This document shows positions 46,865-50,126 of a DNA stretch of 50,126 bases, in pieces (the first letter of the stretch is position 1; every line of letters starts with the position of its first letter). A program made the position numbers and the translations under genes. The DNA comes from Actinotignum timonense (GTDB lineage Bacteria > Actinomycetota > Actinomycetes > Actinomycetales > Actinomycetaceae), in NCBI RefSeq assembly GCF_030216305.1, contig NZ_JASOKT010000014.1:1-50126 (forward strand), given 5' to 3'. Under the pieces are notes generated by a model, which ran no database searches, was not told where the DNA came from, and saw nothing but the letters and a program-made list of their open reading frames with translations.

Positions 46865-47657
46865 TGATGTATCCTTCCAGTTCTGCTCCGGGGTAAACCG
46901 GAACGTGACTATTGATCGGCGTGGATTCCGCGAAGCGGCAAGCTTGCCACTTCGCGGCTCCGTGGTTATTAGTGTATTGAAACCCTCCGACGGTGTCAAG
47001 TGGATTAGGTGGATCTGCCTAGTCCACGCAATGGGGGTGTGTGACGTTCTCTAACTGGATGTCTGATGTGCCATCTCGGGCCAAGAGTCAACACTATCCC
47101 TCAACCGCAGTTCCTTGTTCGAGCGACGTCTTCTGGCAAACTCGAGGAAGATAGTTCTGCGATATGAATTACCGCACTCTATAGCCACGTTCTGATCTTG
47201 GCTAAAGTTGTCGGCGGGATACTACTGCGCCTGTGCCGTCAGCATGAGGATGGTGGCAGGGAAGACGGCACCGACCGTGGCTTGATTAGCTTCTGCACGA
47301 TGAGCCGAATCCGGAGATGGCATCCTTTGTGTGCTGTGGAACGGTGATAACGCACCGCTGTTGCGGGGGAGGTGTTCGCTCGGATCGTGTGTGACGGTCT
47401 GGGTGAGGCGAATCGGGCTGTACCTGTTGCGATCAAATCGATGGGCGTGGACGTGACCTGGACGCTGGAACTGGTATTACGAATATCGGAACTCCTGGGG
47501 TGGGCCGGTAGGTGAACATAAAGGGAGTCGGTTCACACCAGCCTGCATACTTCACATTCCAGGGCTTGGCTTTAATGCGTAGGTCGGTTACTCGCCGATT
47601 TATGACGGGGAAGAACGTTTCCCTTTACCTGGCTATTCGCGCCGCCTCCCCGCCGCG
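46865..47657. other. Region without a clear gene, possible relics
   Basis: Mixed base composition and several short open frames fill this ~790-bp gap. One stretch, 47372-47515 (+, GTG start), encodes about 47 residues ending SMGVDVTWTLELVLRISELL plus GWAGR and has coding-like composition. It lacks a ribosome site at a proper distance and any partner, so it is probably a fragment of a decayed gene. I see no insertion sequence ends. Confidence 0.4.
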
Positions 47658-48365
47658 CTACTCATTTGGCCGCAGCAGGTCAATTTCGCTTTCCAGCCAC
47701 TCGGCGAGCTCACCGGCGGCAATATGCGCATCGATCTCCACCTGCTCATCGGGCTCCTCAATGCCGACGAGGAAGGCTTCCCCGCATTCCCCGAACGGCA
47801 CCGCGATGACCTCGCCATCCTCGCTGCCCGCCCACCAAAACTCGGGGCTGTAGCCGGCGGCGGCCAGAGTCTCCCACACCACCCGGGCGCGCTCCTCATA
47901 TTCGGGAGTGAAACGCCCCACCGGCGTGCTCCACGCATCGGGCAAACCGTCCGGAATACGCGGGAACACCGCCGCCGGATCGCGCCCCTCAAGCATCTCG
48001 GCAGGCACAATACGCGGAGTATCCCGTTCGCTCACCCGCCCGGGAGCCACCGGAGTGAGCTCCAGCTGGCCGTTGGTAAGATCACCGGCCCGGAAGCGGG
48101 CGGTCCCTACAGCCACCAGCTGCCCGGCCAGCGCGGCCACATCAGCCTCGCCCTCGCCCGGCTCGGAAAGAAGCGCCGTGACCCCGGTGGTGGAAGCATC
48201 CACAGGCGTGGCGGACAGCACGAGGGCGGCGTCGTCGGAAAGAATCTGGCGCTGCTCCGAGCCGTTCGCGTGCGTGATCGCAACAAGGCAAAAACCCTGC
48301 TCGGAAGGGGTGATATCGAGCGCGGCAATGGGCTGGCCGGAAACGGTGAGCGAGGTGATGTTCAT
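47658..48365 (-). CDS. Conserved-looking hypothetical protein
   Basis: This 235-residue acidic soluble protein has no signal peptide or membrane segment. The first half has strand-rich sequence (ITSLTVSGQPIAALDITPSE). The second half has a helix (EERARVVWETLAAAGYSPEF) followed by WWAGSEDGEVIAVPFGECG, which resembles a small ligand or effector fold but no family I can name. The start at 48365 is chosen because TATCCT lies six bases upstream, indicating a leaderless start. The open frame beyond it covers the riboswitch on the opposite strand and is spurious. It is divergent from the guanidinium exporter genes; a shared function is not evident. Confidence 0.75.
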   Translation of the reverse strand: MNITSLTVSGQPIAALDITPSEQGFCLVAITHANGSEQRQILSDDAALVLSATPVDASTTGVTALLSEPGEGEADVAALAGQLVAVGTARFRAGDLTNGQLELTPVAPGRVSERDTPRIVPAEMLEGRDPAAVFPRIPDGLPDAWSTPVGRFTPEYEERARVVWETLAAAGYSPEFWWAGSEDGEVIAVPFGECGEAFLVGIEEPDEQVEIDAHIAAGELAEWLESEIDLLRPNE

Positions 48366-48420
48366 GCTTCGAGGATACTCCCCGGCGCCCGTGCTAACCT
48401 GGGCCCGGGCGCACCAACCG

Positions 48421-48466
48421 CCGCGGACGAGGGAGCCGTACCCGCCCAGCGCAAAGACGGCCACAA
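48421..48466 (+). ncRNA. Guanidine-III riboswitch (ykkC-III class)
   Basis: Three blocks match the compact guanidine-III consensus in order: GGACGAGG (48425-48432), GCCGTACCCG (48435-48444) and CAAAGACGGC (48452-48461). The hairpin GCCGT (48435-48439) with ACGGC (48457-48461) is present. The pseudoknot helix pairs GCGG (48423-48426) with CCGC (48442-48445). In the Thermobifida example I recall, this helix is CCGG with CCGG, so the change here is compensatory. It lies 5-50 nt before the first SMR gene with a -10-like TAACCT near 48392. It should free expression when guanidinium binds. Confidence 0.88.
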
Positions 48467-48471
48467 TTTTT

Positions 48472-48786
48472 ATGGCGTGGATTATTTTGCTCCTTTCCGG
48501 AGCGCTCGAAACCGTATGGGCAGCAGCCCTCGAAAAATCCGAACATTTTTCCAGGCGCGGGCCGGTCGCGGTCTTTCTCCTGGCACAAACACTCTCCCTG
48601 CTCGGCCTGGCCTGGGCCATGCGCGAAATCCCCACCGGCACGGCCTACGCGGTGTGGGTGGGCGTGGGCGCGAGCCTCACGCTGGTCTACGGCTGGCTGA
48701 GCGGCCAAGAAAGCACCTCGCGCGCTCGCGTGCTGCTGCTTATTGTGCTCGTCGCTTCGGTGGTGGGACTCAAGGTGGTGAGCTAA
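48472..48786 (+). CDS. SMR-family guanidinium exporter subunit 1 (Gdx/SugE type)
   Basis: This 104-residue, four-helix small multidrug resistance protein has the Gdx/SugE features: the essential membrane Glu in SGALETVWAAALEKS and the IPTGTAYAVWVGVGA segment. The four hydrophobic helices are about 2-20, 30-50, 58-78 and 85-103. The preceding guanidine-III riboswitch makes guanidinium the likely substrate, exported in exchange for protons. The start is ATG at 48472. No strong ribosome site is visible, which fits control through the riboswitch. It overlaps the second subunit by one base (TAATG), so both are translated together as a heterodimer. Confidence 0.93.
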   Translation: MAWIILLLSGALETVWAAALEKSEHFSRRGPVAVFLLAQTLSLLGLAWAMREIPTGTAYAVWVGVGASLTLVYGWLSGQESTSRARVLLLIVLVASVVGLKVVS

Positions 48787-49148
48787 TGGCCTGGGCGATT
48801 CTGGTGGGTTCCGGTATTTTCGAGGCAATATGGGCGACGGCGCTCGGCGATTCGCGCGGGCTCAGCCGCCCGCTGCCGGCGCTTGTGTTCGGCGTGGCGC
48901 TCATTGTATCCATGTGGGGGCTTTCCCGGGCGCTGCGCGAGATTCCGCTCGGCACAGCTTACGCGGTGTGGACGGGGACCGGCGCGGTGCTCACCGTAGT
49001 AATCGCGGCCGCGCGGGGAGTGGAGGAACTCAGCGTGCTGAAAGTGGTGTTCCTGTGCGGGGTCGTCGGCGCGGTGATCGGGCTGCGGGTGGTGGAGCGG
49101 CGGGAAGAGTTGGGCAAGAATGAAACGCGGGCGAAGCCAGAAAACTAG
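48786..49148 (+). CDS. SMR-family guanidinium exporter subunit 2 (Gdx/SugE type)
   Basis: A 120-residue partner with the same plan: Glu in SGIFEAIWATALGDS, IPLGTAYAVWTGTGAVLTVV and four membrane helices. The C-terminal tail is longer and polar (RRVVE-type RVVERREELGKNETRA). Paired SMR subunits usually insert with opposite topologies, and the differing charge of the tails fits this. The start is in the TAATG overlap with subunit 1. The second gene carries no riboswitch of its own. Confidence 0.93.
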   Translation: MAWAILVGSGIFEAIWATALGDSRGLSRPLPALVFGVALIVSMWGLSRALREIPLGTAYAVWTGTGAVLTVVIAAARGVEELSVLKVVFLCGVVGAVIGLRVVERREELGKNETRAKPEN

Positions 49149-49196
49149 GTGTCAGGTCCGTACCGTGACAGGTGCATATTGTGAGATCATGAACAC

Positions 49197-50018
49197 ATGA
49201 TTTCTCGTGATTTACACTCGCTGGGTTTTGACTTCCCCGAGTGGGAAGATCTTGTTCGAGCGGTTATTGATACACATTTCCCTACGATCATTCGCGAGGG
49301 TTCTTTTGCGGCCGTAGGTCTCTACCAGGATACTGAGGGTGCGGGGGTGCTCGTCACGCGCTATTACGACGGCGCCACTTACACTTTCCCGGCTCTGCGG
49401 GGTACTCCGGGGCATGACGTGGCCGCGGTGCTGGTAGATGACACCACAGCACTCTTCGAGCTTTACTCGCCCGACTATCCGGATATTCCGGCCCGCACCC
49501 TCATCGCATATGTGGATGATCCCTTCATGTATGACAAGTGGGAAAATGGTGAAGACGAAGAATATACCGGGTATGAGGACTATCGGTTGAGTGCCGTTGC
49601 TAAAAAAATGGCGGTGTATTCCTCCTGGGAGGAGTGGAACGGCGGTCGCGAAGTTAACGATAACGGCGTCATGCGGCCGGTGGCGAAGGACGATCCTCTT
49701 GTGGGTGAGCAACTGATTCTCAGTGTGAGTCTTGCGATACATGGTGAGGAACTCGAGGCTGGCGAGGTAGATAACCTCACTCCGGATATTATCCTGCGCG
49801 GAACGGTCCGTACCGCGGAGCTGGTCACTAATGCCTTAACCGGTCAAAAATGGTGGCGCTGCGAAGTGGATTGTGGATTCCTAATCACGCTCGCCCTGCC
49901 GGAGGATATCGATCCGGCACCGGCGCCTGGCAAACTCGTCGATGGTCAGGCGATCCTGCTAGGGTCCACGGGCTTTTGGGAGGATAAAGAGCCTGGCATC
50001 TACCAGCGGCGCGGCTAG
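49197..50018 (+). CDS. Unknown soluble protein
   Basis: I do not recognise this 273-residue acidic protein (rich in Asp, Glu, Tyr and Trp). It has no signal peptide or membrane segment. Notable stretches are FDFPEWEDLVRAVIDTHFP, VLVTRYYDGATYTFPALRG, WENGEDEEYTGYEDYRLS and GQKWWRCEVDCGFLITLALP. The pattern is reminiscent of small immunity-like or SMI1-type acidic proteins, but that is only a resemblance. ATG 49197 is used; an out-of-frame ATG seven bases earlier ends immediately. GC and codon bias are lower than in the SMR genes. It is directly followed by the tRNA-Lys on the other strand. Confidence 0.78.
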   Translation: MISRDLHSLGFDFPEWEDLVRAVIDTHFPTIIREGSFAAVGLYQDTEGAGVLVTRYYDGATYTFPALRGTPGHDVAAVLVDDTTALFELYSPDYPDIPARTLIAYVDDPFMYDKWENGEDEEYTGYEDYRLSAVAKKMAVYSSWEEWNGGREVNDNGVMRPVAKDDPLVGEQLILSVSLAIHGEELEAGEVDNLTPDIILRGTVRTAELVTNALTGQKWWRCEVDCGFLITLALPEDIDPAPAPGKLVDGQAILLGSTGFWEDKEPGIYQRRG

Positions 50019-50058
50019 GGTGAACTGTGAAGTGGTGTCCCTCGACGAGCGAAGAAAA

Positions 50059-50126
50059 TGGTAGGCCCCGTGGGATTCGAACCCACAACCCTTGGATTAA
50101 AAGTCCAGTGCTCTGACCGTTGGAGC
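50059..50126 (-). tRNA. tRNA-Lys (TTT), truncated by the window end
   Basis: About 68 nt of a cloverleaf are visible. They include the D arm start GCTCCAACGGTCAGAGC, anticodon loop CTTTTAA, T arm GTGGGTTCGAATCCCAC, and an acceptor 3' strand GGGGCCT followed by A and an encoded CCA. The 5' acceptor strand and two more bases lie beyond the window. Confidence 0.93.

Noticed and set aside
46223..47657. Possible insertion sequence around the HTH-like gene
   Set aside because: No transposase motif, terminal inverted repeats or target duplication could be found.

Overview
The window is high-GC (roughly 60-65 percent by eye), densely coded DNA from an actinobacterium. DUF3073, DUF3618 and actinobacterial holin-X family proteins, an SCP-type 'sterol carrier' protein, a class II fructose-bisphosphate aldolase, LPXTG-type surface proteins and many GTG or apparently leaderless starts all point that way. 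The mixture of host-associated surface proteins and alpha-glucan metabolism suggests the Actinomycetaceae or a close relative, but the genus cannot be fixed from sequence alone.

Layout. Bases 1-4.4 kb hold a membrane protein, a Sir2 deacylase and fba. Bases 5.2-9.7 kb encode a 1507-residue sortase-anchored surface protein with an LPHTG motif. Bases 10-18 kb hold two TPR-like proteins and an alpha-glucoside locus: a GH13 glucosidase, a lipoprotein binding protein, two MalF/MalG-type permeases and a YesL/DUF624 membrane protein. Glycogen phosphorylase (glgP) follows on the opposite strand. Bases 21.5-26 kb carry purA, purC, gdhA and the SCP-like gene. Bases 27-30 kb hold small envelope and unknown-function genes (DUF3073, a DUF3618 protein with a Cys/His-rich insert, holin-X, HEPN-like plus CBS). 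Bases 30-38 kb hold a GltS-type symporter, a PfkB sugar kinase, a lipoprotein, a secreted CAP-domain protein with C-terminal repeats and an NAD-dependent formate dehydrogenase. After a Pro/Thr-rich surface protein come tRNA-Glu, tRNA-Asp and tRNA-Phe. Bases 40-50 kb hold an MscS channel overlapping msrB, an endonuclease/exonuclease/phosphatase-fold protein, AEC and AI-2E family membrane proteins, several unknown genes, and a guanidine-III riboswitch in front of a paired SMR exporter. A truncated tRNA-Lys closes the window.

Functional threads. The GH13 enzyme, ABC importer and glgP fit uptake and breakdown of short alpha-glucans. purA, purC and gdhA belong to nucleotide and nitrogen metabolism. 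The riboswitch identifies the SMR pair as a likely guanidinium exporter.

The most unusual material is in three large gene-free gaps (about 4.4-5.1, 18.1-18.9 and 26.1-27.2 kb). They share a composite dispersed element. It consists of a conserved core of about 140 bp with an inverted repeat, flanking long-stem hairpins, and arrays with 30-bp periodicity. A further short motif recurs around 26.7-27.2 kb and at 46.1 kb. I do not recognise this as a named element. A second genome-scale signal is a recurring word close to GCGCCGTCGTACYTT in many short intergenic regions.
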